Source: Microbacterium sp.
GTDB lineage: Bacteria; Actinomycetota; Actinomycetes; Actinomycetales; Microbacteriaceae
DNA length: 49,310 bases
Reading direction: 5' to 3'
Assembly (NCBI GenBank): GCA_003524435.1
Contig: DQHP01000140.1
Span: 1-49,310, forward strand
Under the pieces are notes generated by a model that saw only the letters and a list, made by a program, of their open reading frames with translations, was not told the origin of the DNA and made no database searches. This document shows, piece after piece, positions 41,619 through 49,310 of this stretch. How positions within the stretch are numbered: the first letter of the stretch is position 1; each line of letters starts with the position of its first letter. The translations under genes were made by a program, and so were the position numbers.

Positions 41619-43013
41619 TCAGCCGGCGTGCGTCATGCTCAGCAGATCGAGCTTCTCGTCCAGCTGCTCGAGGGTGATTTCACCACGCTCGACGTAGCCG
41701 AGGTCGATCACGGCATCACGGACGGTGATGCCCTTCGCAACGGCGTGCTTGGCAATCTTCGAACCAGCCTCATAACCGATGATCTTGTTCAACGGGGTGA
41801 CTGTCGACGGGCTCATGCCGGCGAGTGCCGCGGCCCGCTCGAGGTTGGCCTCCAGGCCGTCGACGGTCCGGTCTGCGAGGACGCGCACAGCGTTTGAGAG
41901 AAGACGAATCGACTCAAGCAGCGCCGTGCCCATCACGGGGATGGCAACGTTCAGCTCGAACGAACCGGATGCTCCGGCCCACGCCACGGTCGCATCGTTG
42001 CCGATGACGCGTGCACAAACCATCAGCACGGCCTCGGGCACGACCGGGTTGACCTTGCCGGGCATGATCGAGGAGCCGGGCTGCAGGTCAGGGATGTGCA
42101 GTTCGCCAAGCCCCGTGTTGGGGCCAGAGCCCATCCAGCGCAGGTCGTTGTTGATCTTCGTCAGCGAGACGGCGATTGTGCGAAGAGCGCCGGATGCTTC
42201 GACCAGACCGTCACGGTTCGCCTGAGCTTCGAAGTGGTCTTTCGCTTCAGTGATCGGCAGTTCGGTCTCTTCGGCGAGCAGCGCGATGACCTTCTGCGGG
42301 AAGCCGAGCGGCGTGTTGATTCCGGTGCCGACCGCGGTGCCGCCGAGCGGCACCTCAGCGACGCGGGGGAGCGCCGACTGCACGCGCTCAATGCCCAGAC
42401 GGACCTGCCGGGCGTAGCCGCCGAATTCCTGGCCGAGGGTGACCGGCGTCGCATCCATGAGATGTGTACGGCCTGCCTTCACGGCGTTCTTCCACAGCTC
42501 CTGCTTTGCCTCAAGAGCCACGGCGAGGTGGTCGAGCGAGGGGATGAGCGTGTCGATGAGCGCCTGCGTGACCGCGATGTGAACCGACGTCGGGAAGACG
42601 TCATTCGACGACTGCGACGCGTTGACGTGGTCGTTCGGGTGCACAGCAGAGCCGAGGATGCTGGTCGCCAGAGTCGCCAGCACCTCGTTCATGTTCATGT
42701 TCGACGAGGTGCCAGAGCCGGTCTGGTAGGTGTCAACCGGGAACTCACCATCGTGTGCGCCCGAGGCGACCTGGTCAGCAGCAGCGGCGATCGCGTCGGC
42801 AATAGCGCCGTCGAGCGTGCCGAGCTCCTTGTTGGCGAGAGCTGCGGCCTTCTTGATTCGGGCGAGGGCGGCGATCTGCGTCGATTCCAGTCCTGAACCC
42901 GAGATCGGGAAGTTCTCCACGGCGCGCTGGGTCTGTGCCCCATAGAGCGCGTTCACGGGTACGCGAACTTCGCCCATCGTGTCGTGCTCGATGCGGTACT
43001 CGGTATCAGTCAC
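41619..43013 (-). CDS. fumC: Class II fumarate hydratase
   Basis: 464 aa, full length. It interconverts fumarate and malate in the TCA cycle without an Fe-S cluster. The superfamily signature GSSIMPGKVNP lies near residue 312-322; also GSGTSSNMNMNEV, SSNDVFPTS and GRTHLMDATP. GTG start with AGGAGGG upstream, overlapping the carbonic anhydrase stop (GTGA). Last gene of the operon that begins with xseA. Confidence 0.97.
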   Translation of the reverse strand: MTDTEYRIEHDTMGEVRVPVNALYGAQTQRAVENFPISGSGLESTQIAALARIKKAAALANKELGTLDGAIADAIAAAADQVASGAHDGEFPVDTYQTGSGTSSNMNMNEVLATLATSILGSAVHPNDHVNASQSSNDVFPTSVHIAVTQALIDTLIPSLDHLAVALEAKQELWKNAVKAGRTHLMDATPVTLGQEFGGYARQVRLGIERVQSALPRVAEVPLGGTAVGTGINTPLGFPQKVIALLAEETELPITEAKDHFEAQANRDGLVEASGALRTIAVSLTKINNDLRWMGSGPNTGLGELHIPDLQPGSSIMPGKVNPVVPEAVLMVCARVIGNDATVAWAGASGSFELNVAIPVMGTALLESIRLLSNAVRVLADRTVDGLEANLERAAALAGMSPSTVTPLNKIIGYEAGSKIAKHAVAKGITVRDAVIDLGYVERGEITLEQLDEKLDLLSMTHAG

Positions 43014-43681
43014 TTCGATCCCTCCTGAGTTTCGGGGACTTCGAGCCCCGAGTCGATTCCAACGGTGATGACGGGCACGGCTGTGCCCTCGGCAAGACGG
43101 TAGTTCGCGCCGACGATGCCCAGGCGACCCTCGGCGACTGCGGTGCTGATCATTTCGGACGACTGCAGCAAGCTGGCAACAGTGTTGCGCAGATGCTCTC
43201 GGCCGACCAGTTCGGCATCGATGTCGGCTGGAGAGCTTCCGCCGCTCTCAGTGAGCACCTTGCGAGCCGCGGGAATGATCGGCGCGATGAGCTTCCAGAT
43301 CGCTGGGGGCAGGGGAGTCGCATCGATGGCAGTGCCATCAATTGCCGCAGCTACGGCTCCGCACTCGTCGTGTGCGAGGACCACAATCAGCGGAACCTCG
43401 AGGATGCCGACGGCATATTCCAGGCTTGCCACGATCGATTCGCCGATAACCTGACCGGCATTGCGGACTACGAAGAGATCGCCCAGGCCGAGGTCGAAGA
43501 TGATCTCGGCGGCAAGGCGCGAGTCGGAGCATCCGAACAGGGTCGCGGTGGGGTTCTGCTGGTGTGCCAGATCGTGGCGTCGCCCCACATCCTGATTCGG
43601 ATGGCGCGGCTGACCCGCAACGAACCGGCGATTGCCATCCAGCATCTCTTGCCAGGCTGCGGTCGGGGTGAGAACGCTCAT
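43010..43681 (-). CDS. Beta-class carbonic anhydrase
   Basis: 223 aa. Zinc ligands Cys51, His104 and Cys107 (GCSDSRLAAE and LAHDECGAV), with the Asp53-Arg55 dyad, identify a beta carbonic anhydrase; it interconverts CO2 and bicarbonate in the cytoplasm. Bicarbonate feeds PEP carboxylase. Overlaps both neighbours by four bases. Confidence 0.95.
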   Translation of the reverse strand: MSVLTPTAAWQEMLDGNRRFVAGQPRHPNQDVGRRHDLAHQQNPTATLFGCSDSRLAAEIIFDLGLGDLFVVRNAGQVIGESIVASLEYAVGILEVPLIVVLAHDECGAVAAAIDGTAIDATPLPPAIWKLIAPIIPAARKVLTESGGSSPADIDAELVGREHLRNTVASLLQSSEMISTAVAEGRLGIVGANYRLAEGTAVPVITVGIDSGLEVPETQEGSK

Positions 43682-44319
43682 TTCGCCTCTTCAATCTCTT
43701 CCAATTGTGGGGTGAGAGATTCGGCGAACTTCGCCGTCGAATCGGCCGACCGAGCGCCGTACAGCAGCACGTAGTCGTCACCTGTTTGGGTGCCTACCGC
43801 GTACGTGACATTGTTGTCGGTGCTGGCGGGGAGATCGTAGACGTCCCAGACGATGCCGTCGATGCTCACAGTGTCGGTCGCTGCAAAGCCGTTCAGCACC
43901 GGCGGCGCCCAGGTCGAGTCAGTGTCGAAAGCCTGAGCGATCTTGAGGAAGCCGCGCTCATCGTCGGCGGCAGGGGCGAGTGTGATCTTCCACACTGTGG
44001 TCGCGCCGCCTTCGAGTTGTGCATCGTTCACACGCCAGAAATCGCTGAGTTCAGGAACAAGCACAGGGCGATCCATACTCGATTCGACCTGCTGAGCGAT
44101 GCCGGCCATATCGATCTCAGGTTCAGGCACACGCTGGCCGCGCGGCACAGCGAAGATAACGATGGCGACGACTGCCACGGTGACGATCAGCGCGGCGATG
44201 AGGTTGCGAAAGTTCTGGCTGGCCCGGTAATTCTTGCTGAATTCCGCCTTTCGGGCAGCGGTTTCTTCGGGCGTCTCAGCGCGGCCGAGTTCAGCGACGA
44301 TGGGAGCATTCTTGCTCAC
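43678..44319 (-). CDS. DUF4245 membrane-anchored protein
   Basis: 213 aa. Cytoplasmic ~38-residue start (ETPEETAARKAEFSKNYRASQ), one membrane helix (about 39-59), then an outer domain of ~150 residues. Matches the actinobacterial DUF4245 family, usually found by xseB and fumC. Function unknown. GTG start overlaps the xseB stop (GTGA), ATGA overlap with the carbonic anhydrase gene. Confidence 0.9.
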   Translation of the reverse strand: MSKNAPIVAELGRAETPEETAARKAEFSKNYRASQNFRNLIAALIVTVAVVAIVIFAVPRGQRVPEPEIDMAGIAQQVESSMDRPVLVPELSDFWRVNDAQLEGGATTVWKITLAPAADDERGFLKIAQAFDTDSTWAPPVLNGFAATDTVSIDGIVWDVYDLPASTDNNVTYAVGTQTGDDYVLLYGARSADSTAKFAESLTPQLEEIEEAK

Positions 44320-44555
44320 GAATCGTCCTCATCGGATGCTGCGGCACGGGCCGCTTCGAGTCGGCGCTTCGCGCCCAACAGCCATTCCTCGCAGCGGGCC
44401 GCGAGGGCTTCGCCGCGTTCCCAGAGCGCGAGCGAGTGCTCAAGCGTCGGGGAACCCTGTTCGAGCTCAGCCACGACTTTTACGAGTTCATCGCGGGCGG
44501 CTTCGAATGACAGAGTTTCGACGGGGGAGTCGTTCTGCGCAGTCACGCCTTCCAT
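44316..44555 (-). CDS. xseB: Exodeoxyribonuclease VII small subunit
   Basis: 79 aa. SFEAARDELVKVVAELEQGS and LEHSLALWERGEALAARCEEWL form the two-helix small subunit that caps the XseA coiled coil in exonuclease VII (single-strand DNA degradation). ATG taken; a GTG three codons in is an alternative. Follows xseA by 48 bases. Confidence 0.94.
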   Translation of the reverse strand: MEGVTAQNDSPVETLSFEAARDELVKVVAELEQGSPTLEHSLALWERGEALAARCEEWLLGAKRRLEAARAAASDEDDS

Positions 44556-44603
44556 CCTACGGCGTGCGCGAGCCTCCGACGGTGACGTGTGCGAGCCTCC
44601 GCT

Positions 44604-45890
44604 TCAGTCACCAGGAGCCGCCTCAGCGATCTCGCCTTCGGAGCGCGCCGCGACTGAGCCGCGGTCAACGGTGATTGTGATGGCTGTGCCAGCGGGAGCG
44701 TCAGCGGCATCGCGCAGGATGACGCCGCCATCACGGTGTGCGATCGCATAGCCACGCGCCAGGGTCGCTGCGGGTGAGAGGGCGCGCAGCGACGCGCGCA
44801 GCTCACCAGTTTTTCGGCCTGCGACGTCGATTTGGCGGGTGACTGTTTCGCGTCCTTGCGATACGAGCAGCCACAGTTCCTGCGCGCGATCGGCGATGAT
44901 CGGGTCGGGGGAGCGCAGGACGGGCCGCGTGCGCAACTGCTCGAGTTGCGCGATGTCATGCGAGATGCGCTGAGTAAGTCGCGATGTGGCACGGGCGCGC
45001 AACTGTCCGATCAGTGCCCGCTGCTCTCCGACATCGGGGACGACGCGTTTTGCGGCATCCGTCGGCGTCGACGCGCGAAGGTCGGCGACATCGTCCAGCA
45101 GCGGATGGTCATTCTCATGCCCGATTGCCGAGACGACGGGGGTGGATGCCGCGGCCACCGCCCGCACGAGGCGTTCATCGCTGAATCCCAGCAGAGTCTG
45201 CGGATCGCCGCCACCGCGGGCGATGATGATCACATCGACGTCGGGATCAGCATCCAGTGCCGCGAGTGCAGCGAGGGTTTCCGGCACGCAGCGTTCGCCC
45301 TGGACAGCGACGTGCTCGGTGCGAAAGCGCACCTGCGGCCAGCGCAACTCTGCGTTGCGGTGCACATCTTTCTCTGCATCCGATTTCTCGCCGGTGATGA
45401 GGCCGATCACGTGAGGGAGGAAGGGGAGCGGCCTTTTTCGGCTTGGGTCAAAGAGCCCCTCTTGGCGCAATTGCGCACGCAACTTCTCGAGACGTTCGAG
45501 CTGGTCGCCGAGGCCCATGTGCTTCATAGACGACACCGTGAAGCTGAAATCGCCCGCCTTGACGAAATAGTCTGCCTTGACCGCGGTAACGACGTGGTCG
45601 CCGATCGCCAGGTCAGCGGGGATCCGCCCGCGCACACTTGACCAGATGCGAATCGAAATCTGTGCGTCTGACTTCGTGTCCTTTAGCCGGCCGAAGACGT
45701 TTCCGCCGCGTACGTTCCACGATGTGATCTCGCCTTCCACCCAGACGACGTTCCACCGGGCGATGAAGTCGCGGATGGTGCCGTTGAGGCGGGCGACGGA
45801 GGTGGGAGCATCCGCTGTCGAGTCGCGTGGAGCGACGGCATCCGCGGGCGGAATCTCGCCTTTCGTGGAGGATGCTTCAAAGACGGTCAT
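44604..45890 (-). CDS. xseA: Exodeoxyribonuclease VII large subunit
   Basis: 428 aa. OB-fold start (VARLNGTIRDFIARWNVVWVEGE), the catalytic part with LPHVIGLITGEKSDAEKDV, the DVIIIARGGGDPQTLLGFSDE and SAIGHENDHPLLDDVADLRASTPTDAA motifs, and a long coiled coil. ATG 45890 is chosen because AAGGGG lies just upstream; the longer frame has none. Heads the minus-strand operon xseA-xseB-DUF4245-carbonic anhydrase-fumC; divergent from ispH. Confidence 0.95.
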   Translation of the reverse strand: MTVFEASSTKGEIPPADAVAPRDSTADAPTSVARLNGTIRDFIARWNVVWVEGEITSWNVRGGNVFGRLKDTKSDAQISIRIWSSVRGRIPADLAIGDHVVTAVKADYFVKAGDFSFTVSSMKHMGLGDQLERLEKLRAQLRQEGLFDPSRKRPLPFLPHVIGLITGEKSDAEKDVHRNAELRWPQVRFRTEHVAVQGERCVPETLAALAALDADPDVDVIIIARGGGDPQTLLGFSDERLVRAVAAASTPVVSAIGHENDHPLLDDVADLRASTPTDAAKRVVPDVGEQRALIGQLRARATSRLTQRISHDIAQLEQLRTRPVLRSPDPIIADRAQELWLLVSQGRETVTRQIDVAGRKTGELRASLRALSPAATLARGYAIAHRDGGVILRDAADAPAGTAITITVDRGSVAARSEGEIAEAAPGD

Positions 45891-45951
45891 CAGGCCCCTT
45901 CCGTGCTGTGCGCCTGAACGTGCATCCAGGCCTTTCATCGCTGTTCAACGG

Positions 45952-45957
45952 TAGTCT
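45952..45957 (+). promoter_or_regulatory. Leaderless -10 box of ispH
   Basis: TAGTCT ends six bases before GTG 45964. Confidence 0.5.
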
Positions 45958-45963
45958 TGAAGG

Positions 45964-47040
45964 GTGAGCCAGGCGACCGTACACCTTCCCATTCCTCGCA
46001 TCCCCCGTTCCAGGGCGAAGCGGCTTCAGGATATCCCGGTCGACGGACACAAGCGCATTTTGCTGGCTGCGCCTCGCGGGTACTGCGCGGGCGTCGACCG
46101 CGCCGTTGTTGCCGTCGAGAAGGCACTGGAGCGCTACGGTGCACCGGTCTATGTGCGCAAGCAGATCGTGCACAATATCCATGTCGTGACCGAACTCGAA
46201 GAGAAGGGCGCGATCTTCGTCGAAGAGGTCGACGAGGTTCCCGAAGGCGCCAACGTCGTGTTCAGCGCGCATGGTGTCTCGCCGGCTGTGGTAAACGCAG
46301 CATCCGATCGAGGCCTGCACGCCATCGACGCGACCTGCCCGCTGGTGACGAAGGTGCATCGCGAAGCCGTGCGATTTGCTCGTGACGATTTCGAGATCCT
46401 GCTCATCGGCCACGAAGGGCATGAAGAGGTCGAGGGTACGGCAGGGCACGCACCTGAGCGTGTGACGATCGTCAACTCTCCTGAAGAGGCCGACACAGTA
46501 GAGGTCAAAGATCCCTCGCGGGTCGTCTGGCTGTCGCAGACGACGCTCTCTGTCGACGAGACGATGGAGACTGTCAACCGGTTGCGTCTGCGCTTCCCCG
46601 AACTGCAGGCGCCGCCCTCGGATGACATCTGCTACGCGACGCAGAACCGTCAGGTGGCCATCAAGAAGGTCGCTGTCGATGCGGATCTGGTGATTGTTGT
46701 GGGTTCCGCGAACTCGTCAAACAGCGTCCGTCTCGTCGAGGTTGCTCTGGAATACGGGGCAAAGGCCGCGTATCGCGTGGATTATGCCGAAGAGATCAAG
46801 CAGGAATGGCTCGATGGTGTGGCCACTGTGGGCGTGACGAGTGGAGCTTCTGTGCCAGAGGTTCTCGTGCGTGAAGTGCTCGAGACGCTGAGTGCCGCGG
46901 GCTATGGCGATGTCGAAGAAGTGCGCACTGCAGAGGAAGATCTCATCTTCTCGCTTCCGAAAGAGCTGAGACAGGATGCTGCAGGCAATAAAGATAGTCG
47001 TGCACTCGGTGGGCGCAACACGAGCTCTACCGCAAATTAG
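45964..47040 (+). CDS. ispH: 4-hydroxy-3-methylbut-2-enyl diphosphate reductase
   Basis: 358 aa. Last step of the MEP pathway, giving IPP and DMAPP. The three Fe-S cysteines are Cys41 (APRGYCAGVDRA), Cys125 (DATCPLV) and Cys223 (DDICYATQNRQ); SAHGVSP and GHEGHEE carry the substrate-binding histidines. GTG start, leaderless pattern. The C-terminal ~20 residues (after KELRQD) are unconserved. A candidate small RNA follows it. Confidence 0.96.
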   Translation: MSQATVHLPIPRIPRSRAKRLQDIPVDGHKRILLAAPRGYCAGVDRAVVAVEKALERYGAPVYVRKQIVHNIHVVTELEEKGAIFVEEVDEVPEGANVVFSAHGVSPAVVNAASDRGLHAIDATCPLVTKVHREAVRFARDDFEILLIGHEGHEEVEGTAGHAPERVTIVNSPEEADTVEVKDPSRVVWLSQTTLSVDETMETVNRLRLRFPELQAPPSDDICYATQNRQVAIKKVAVDADLVIVVGSANSSNSVRLVEVALEYGAKAAYRVDYAEEIKQEWLDGVATVGVTSGASVPEVLVREVLETLSAAGYGDVEEVRTAEEDLIFSLPKELRQDAAGNKDSRALGGRNTSSTAN

Positions 47041-47070
47041 ATGCACACGGATAGGGCGCTCGCAAAAATC

Positions 47071-47100
47071 TGGACAGTCGTCTAGCCTGGGGCGTGTAAG
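47071..47100 (+). promoter_or_regulatory. Putative promoter of the three-hairpin RNA
   Basis: TGGACA (47071-47076), 18-base spacer, TGTAAG (47095-47100), just after ispH. A start near 47107 would precede the first hairpin by about 23 bases. Confidence 0.35.
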
Positions 47101-47106
47101 CGTCCG

Positions 47107-47222
47107 TATCACGGCGCTACAGGTGAAGAAAGCGTCCCCAGCGCTTATTCATTTTCGGCATTGAGCATCCCAGCGCTCAATGTCCGCGGCCCCTGAGGAG
47201 TCCCCACTTCTCTGGGGCCGCC
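47107..47222 (+). ncRNA. Candidate small RNA: three hairpins with CCC-rich loops
   Basis: Hairpin 1: AAGCG/CGCTT (47130-47146), loop TCCCCAG, then TTATTCATTTT. Hairpin 2: a 10-bp stem with one G-T pair (47157-47184), loop ATCCCAGC. Hairpin 3: GCGGCCCC/GGGGCCGC (47186-47221) plus six inner pairs, loop TCCCCA. Each loop displays CCC or CCCC, complementary to GGGG/GGAG ribosome sites. The 5' start is guessed from a promoter-like sequence. It resembles the actinobacterial 6C RNA in concept, but the C-runs are shorter. The alternative is a plain terminator cluster. Confidence 0.35.
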
Positions 47223-47256
47223 ATCGTGTGTGGGCGATCTTCAAAGCCGCGGCGGT

Positions 47257-47262
47257 TAGCAT
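47257..47262 (+). promoter_or_regulatory. Leaderless -10 box of the DUF6264-like gene
   Basis: TAGCAT ends six bases before ATG 47269. Confidence 0.5.
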
Positions 47263-47268
47263 TGCGGG

Positions 47269-47784
47269 ATGATCGATCAGCGGCCGCAGTACGGCGAATT
47301 TGCGACTCCGGAAGAGCAGCGCAGGCTGGCGGGCCTGCCGCCTCTGGATGCGGTAATCAACACGCCTGCCGAGCCGGTGCAGGTCGCTGCGCCGGATGCT
47401 GCTCCTGCGAAGCCGCGCCGCTGGGACCGCATCGTCACGATTGCGCTGCTCGCCTACGGGCTCGTCAATGTGGTCACGGCGGGTATGTCATATCTTGATC
47501 TGCCCACAGTGATGAACGAGAGTATGAACATGCTCGGGGTGCCGGGGGAGTTTACGAACTTCGAACAGGGCAAGCTCTGGGGCATGATCGCCGCCGTGCT
47601 GCTTGTGATCGGGTGGGTCATCACCGCGTGGTTGTCGGTGCGGCGGCTGCGCAAAGGCAAGCTCACCTGGTGGCTGCCGATTGTCGGCGCAGCGGTAACC
47701 ATGCTCGTCGTTGGCGTGTGCATCACAGTGCCGATGATGGGCGATCCGGCTTTCATCAGCTATATCGAGGGGATGTCGGGCTGA
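47269..47784 (+). CDS. DUF6264-like membrane protein
   Basis: 171 aa. N-terminal soluble part (PQYGEFATPEEQRRLAGLPP, then Ala/Pro-rich), and three membrane helices (about 62-82, 101-121, 134-155). The YGE-(F/Y)-AT-PEEQ start is typical of a Microbacteriaceae family annotated as DUF6264. Function unknown. Leaderless start. The stop overlaps the MOSC start (TGATGA). Confidence 0.75.
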   Translation: MIDQRPQYGEFATPEEQRRLAGLPPLDAVINTPAEPVQVAAPDAAPAKPRRWDRIVTIALLAYGLVNVVTAGMSYLDLPTVMNESMNMLGVPGEFTNFEQGKLWGMIAAVLLVIGWVITAWLSVRRLRKGKLTWWLPIVGAAVTMLVVGVCITVPMMGDPAFISYIEGMSG

Positions 47785-48338
47785 TGAGCGCTGCGCGCGT
47801 GGTCGCGGTCTGCGCGGTGCATCAACTACGTCCGGATGCCGGAACCATCGGCACGACGGCGATTGACAAGCGCTCTGTTTCGGGTCCGGTGCGCGTAGGC
47901 GCGTACGGGGTCTACGCCGATGTGCAGGCAGATCGGAAGCATCACGGCGGTTTAGACAAAGCGGTGTACGCATATTCGCAGGAGGATGCCGAGTACTGGG
48001 CGCGCGAACTGGGCCGCGCGTTGCCGCCGGGTTGGTTTGGCGAGAACTTGCGTGTCGAAGGGATCGACGTGAACGCCGCCAGGGTGGGGGAGCAGTGGCG
48101 GATCGGATCGACGGTGGTCGTCGAGGTCACCATGCCGCGCTCGCCGTGTCAGACGTTTGCTCGGTGGGTGGGCGGCGACAATGAGCGCGGCTGGGTCAAG
48201 CGCTTCGCTGCGGCTGGTCGTCTTGGCCCCTATTTACGAGTGATCAAGACAGGGCGTGTGCAGGCCGGCGACGAGATTACTGTGCTGCACCGGTCTGAGG
48301 ATGCCCCGACGATCGTTGACGTGTATCGGACGCCGTAG
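47784..48338 (+). CDS. MOSC-domain protein (YiiM-like)
   Basis: 184 aa. MOSC beta-barrel: HHGGLDKAVYAYSQEDAEYWA, WFGENLRVEGIDV and the conserved cysteine in MPRSPCQTFARW. Relatives transfer sulfur from molybdenum cofactor or reduce N-hydroxylated compounds. ATG 47784 overlaps the previous stop, so it is translated with the DUF6264-like protein. The frame is open further upstream but lies inside that gene. Confidence 0.9.
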   Translation: MSAARVVAVCAVHQLRPDAGTIGTTAIDKRSVSGPVRVGAYGVYADVQADRKHHGGLDKAVYAYSQEDAEYWARELGRALPPGWFGENLRVEGIDVNAARVGEQWRIGSTVVVEVTMPRSPCQTFARWVGGDNERGWVKRFAAAGRLGPYLRVIKTGRVQAGDEITVLHRSEDAPTIVDVYRTP

Positions 48339-48398
48339 ACGCCGCCGATGAGATGACCGCGCAGCGGGCTGGCGCAGTGAATGTTCAGTGTGCGCGGA

Positions 48399-48404
48399 TA
48401 GTGT
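48399..48404 (+). promoter_or_regulatory. Leaderless -10 box of the last gene
   Basis: TAGTGT ends six bases before GTG 48411. Confidence 0.45.
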
Positions 48405-48410
48405 CGGAGC

Positions 48411-49310
48411 GTGTCTGACAAGAGTTTCTCCGTCCAAGTTTCCTACGCCTCCGTCGATCGTGTAGACGGCGGTGACGTTCGCCCGGCAACGAACGAACTG
48501 CTGAGTAAGTTCCGTGTCGTCTCCGCTATCCGTGATGCCAGCGCGCCATGGAGCGAGGGGCAGGATGCGGTCGTCCTGATTGCGATGACCGATGACGCCA
48601 CTGTGCTCACGCTGTCTGCTCAGGGCACCATCGAGACGACATTGATGGTGCAGGAACTGCAAGACGCGTTCGACACAGCAGGAATGACGCTGTGGCCCAA
48701 CGTCGGCGGCGATGACATCGACGACGGATTCGAATCCGAGGCGGAAGCTGAAGCCATTGCGGAATTGTGGGACGCAGACGATGACAGCTCCGCCGATGGA
48801 CTCGAAGACGAAGCGCTCGAGATTGATGGGCTCGACGACGCTGACCTCGAGGCGATGTTCGACGAACAGCCGGTGCGTGTCGCAGCCTTCTCGCACCGCG
48901 GACCGGTGATCGCTCGCTACCTCGCCGAACTCACTGATTCGAGTGTCGATTATGTTGAGGCAGGAACCTGGTCGCTGTGCCGTTACACCACGACTGAGCC
49001 CACCGAAGCACTGCCACCGACGAAGGCTGAAGGGCCGGTCATCGAGCTCAACATTGTCGATGGCTCGAACGATTGGATCGAAGTTCGCGCACCGGGGCTC
49101 AGCGGCATCACGGTGCCCTTCTGGCCCCAGAGTGAGCGCGACACGCAACCGGTCATCGATTTAGAAAGCATCACCGTCCCGGAGACGAAAGAGATCTACC
49201 GCCGCCTGATCGCCGAGGGCGATGGTACGCGCGATGAGCTCGCGGAGATCGCCGCCGTCGTGCCCGTGGACGTCGAGGCTGCGCATCGCGCGCTTGCGCC
49301 GGAGAGCCTT
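48411..49310 (+). CDS. Unrecognised acidic protein, 3' end outside the window
   Basis: At least 300 codons, open to the window edge. Starts MSDKSFSVQVSYASVDRV (GTG as Met). A strongly acidic stretch (about 105-150: DDIDDGFESEAEAEA, then further Asp/Glu) separates an N-terminal domain from a second one (VAAFSHRGPVIARYL). The visible end (TKEIYRRLIAEGDGTRDELA) is helical. No membrane helix or signal peptide, no family recognised. Leaderless start supported by TAGTGT six bases upstream. Confidence 0.7.
   Translation, partial: MSDKSFSVQVSYASVDRVDGGDVRPATNELLSKFRVVSAIRDASAPWSEGQDAVVLIAMTDDATVLTLSAQGTIETTLMVQELQDAFDTAGMTLWPNVGGDDIDDGFESEAEAEAIAELWDADDDSSADGLEDEALEIDGLDDADLEAMFDEQPVRVAAFSHRGPVIARYLAELTDSSVDYVEAGTWSLCRYTTTEPTEALPPTKAEGPVIELNIVDGSNDWIEVRAPGLSGITVPFWPQSERDTQPVIDLESITVPETKEIYRRLIAEGDGTRDELAEIAAVVPVDVEAAHRALAPESL

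Noticed and set aside
47107..47222. Direct assignment to 6C RNA
   Set aside because: 6C RNA has runs of about six C in its loops; here only three to four, so only a resemblance is stated.
47613..47783. N-terminal extension of the MOSC gene
   Set aside because: It lies inside the DUF6264-like gene; ATG 47784 overlaps its stop and gives the normal MOSC length.
1..49310. CRISPR array, prophage, IS element or conjugative genes
   Set aside because: No regularly spaced repeats, transposase, integrase, phage structural or relaxase gene was found.

Overview
The window is a gene-dense, high-GC stretch of chromosome. It most probably comes from an actinobacterium of the family Microbacteriaceae, Microbacterium-like. 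The signs are frequent GTG and TTG starts, ATGA/GTGA stop-start overlaps, actinobacterial families (DUF501, DUF4245, DUF4307, DUF6264-like), the eno-ftsB-DUF501 order, and many -10 boxes exactly six bases before the start codon, which suggests leaderless mRNAs. There is no prophage, IS element, CRISPR array or conjugation gene. No gene-free stretch exceeds 300 bases.

Layout. 1-8.3 kb: gamma-carbonic-anhydrase-like protein, glutamate dehydrogenase and PEP carboxylase (minus strand), then NhaA, MazG and HisS. 8.3-10.2 kb: accessory patch behind hisS with two unrecognised paralogues, the C-terminal remnant of a third, and a partial copy of the hisS 3' end. 10.2-13.3 kb: divergent VOC/AraC pair, a frameshifted amino-acid permease, a DUF4442 protein. 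13.4-16.7 kb: operon of a short GntR regulator, two membrane proteins and a CPBP protease, then an O-methyltransferase. 16.8-22.2 kb: enolase, FtsB/DivIC-like protein, DUF501, a mycosin-like subtilase, a type II NADH dehydrogenase and a tRNA with UAA anticodon. 22.2-31.5 kb: PLP-barrel enzyme, sugar-lactone oxidase, LemA, a YcaQ-type glycosylase, AI-2E-type permease, threonine deaminase, GreA and small membrane proteins. 31.5-35.5 kb: a metQ-metN-metI-luxS-SDR cluster. 35.5-39.9 kb: hemolysin III, a short-chain cis-prenyltransferase, a class V aminotransferase and a PIN-PhoH protein behind a structured leader. 39.9-41.6 kb: DUF559 and ASCH genes interspersed with three copies of a ~75-bp repeat. 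41.6-47 kb: xseA-xseB-DUF4245-carbonic anhydrase-fumC (minus), divergent from ispH. 47-49.3 kb: a candidate small RNA of three hairpins with CCC-rich loops, a DUF6264-like protein, a MOSC protein and an incomplete acidic protein cut by the window end.

How the genes work together: central carbon and nitrogen metabolism (gdhA, ppc, eno, fumC, ilvA); bicarbonate supply (beta-carbonic anhydrase, next to fumC); methionine uptake linked to homocysteine recycling (metQNI, luxS); isoprenoid supply (ispH and a Z-prenyl synthase); nucleotide and DNA care (mazG, xseAB, YcaQ-like). The least explained items are the hisS-tail repeat with its paralogue array, the ~75-bp repeat family at 40-41.6 kb, the three-hairpin RNA after ispH and the phoH leader.
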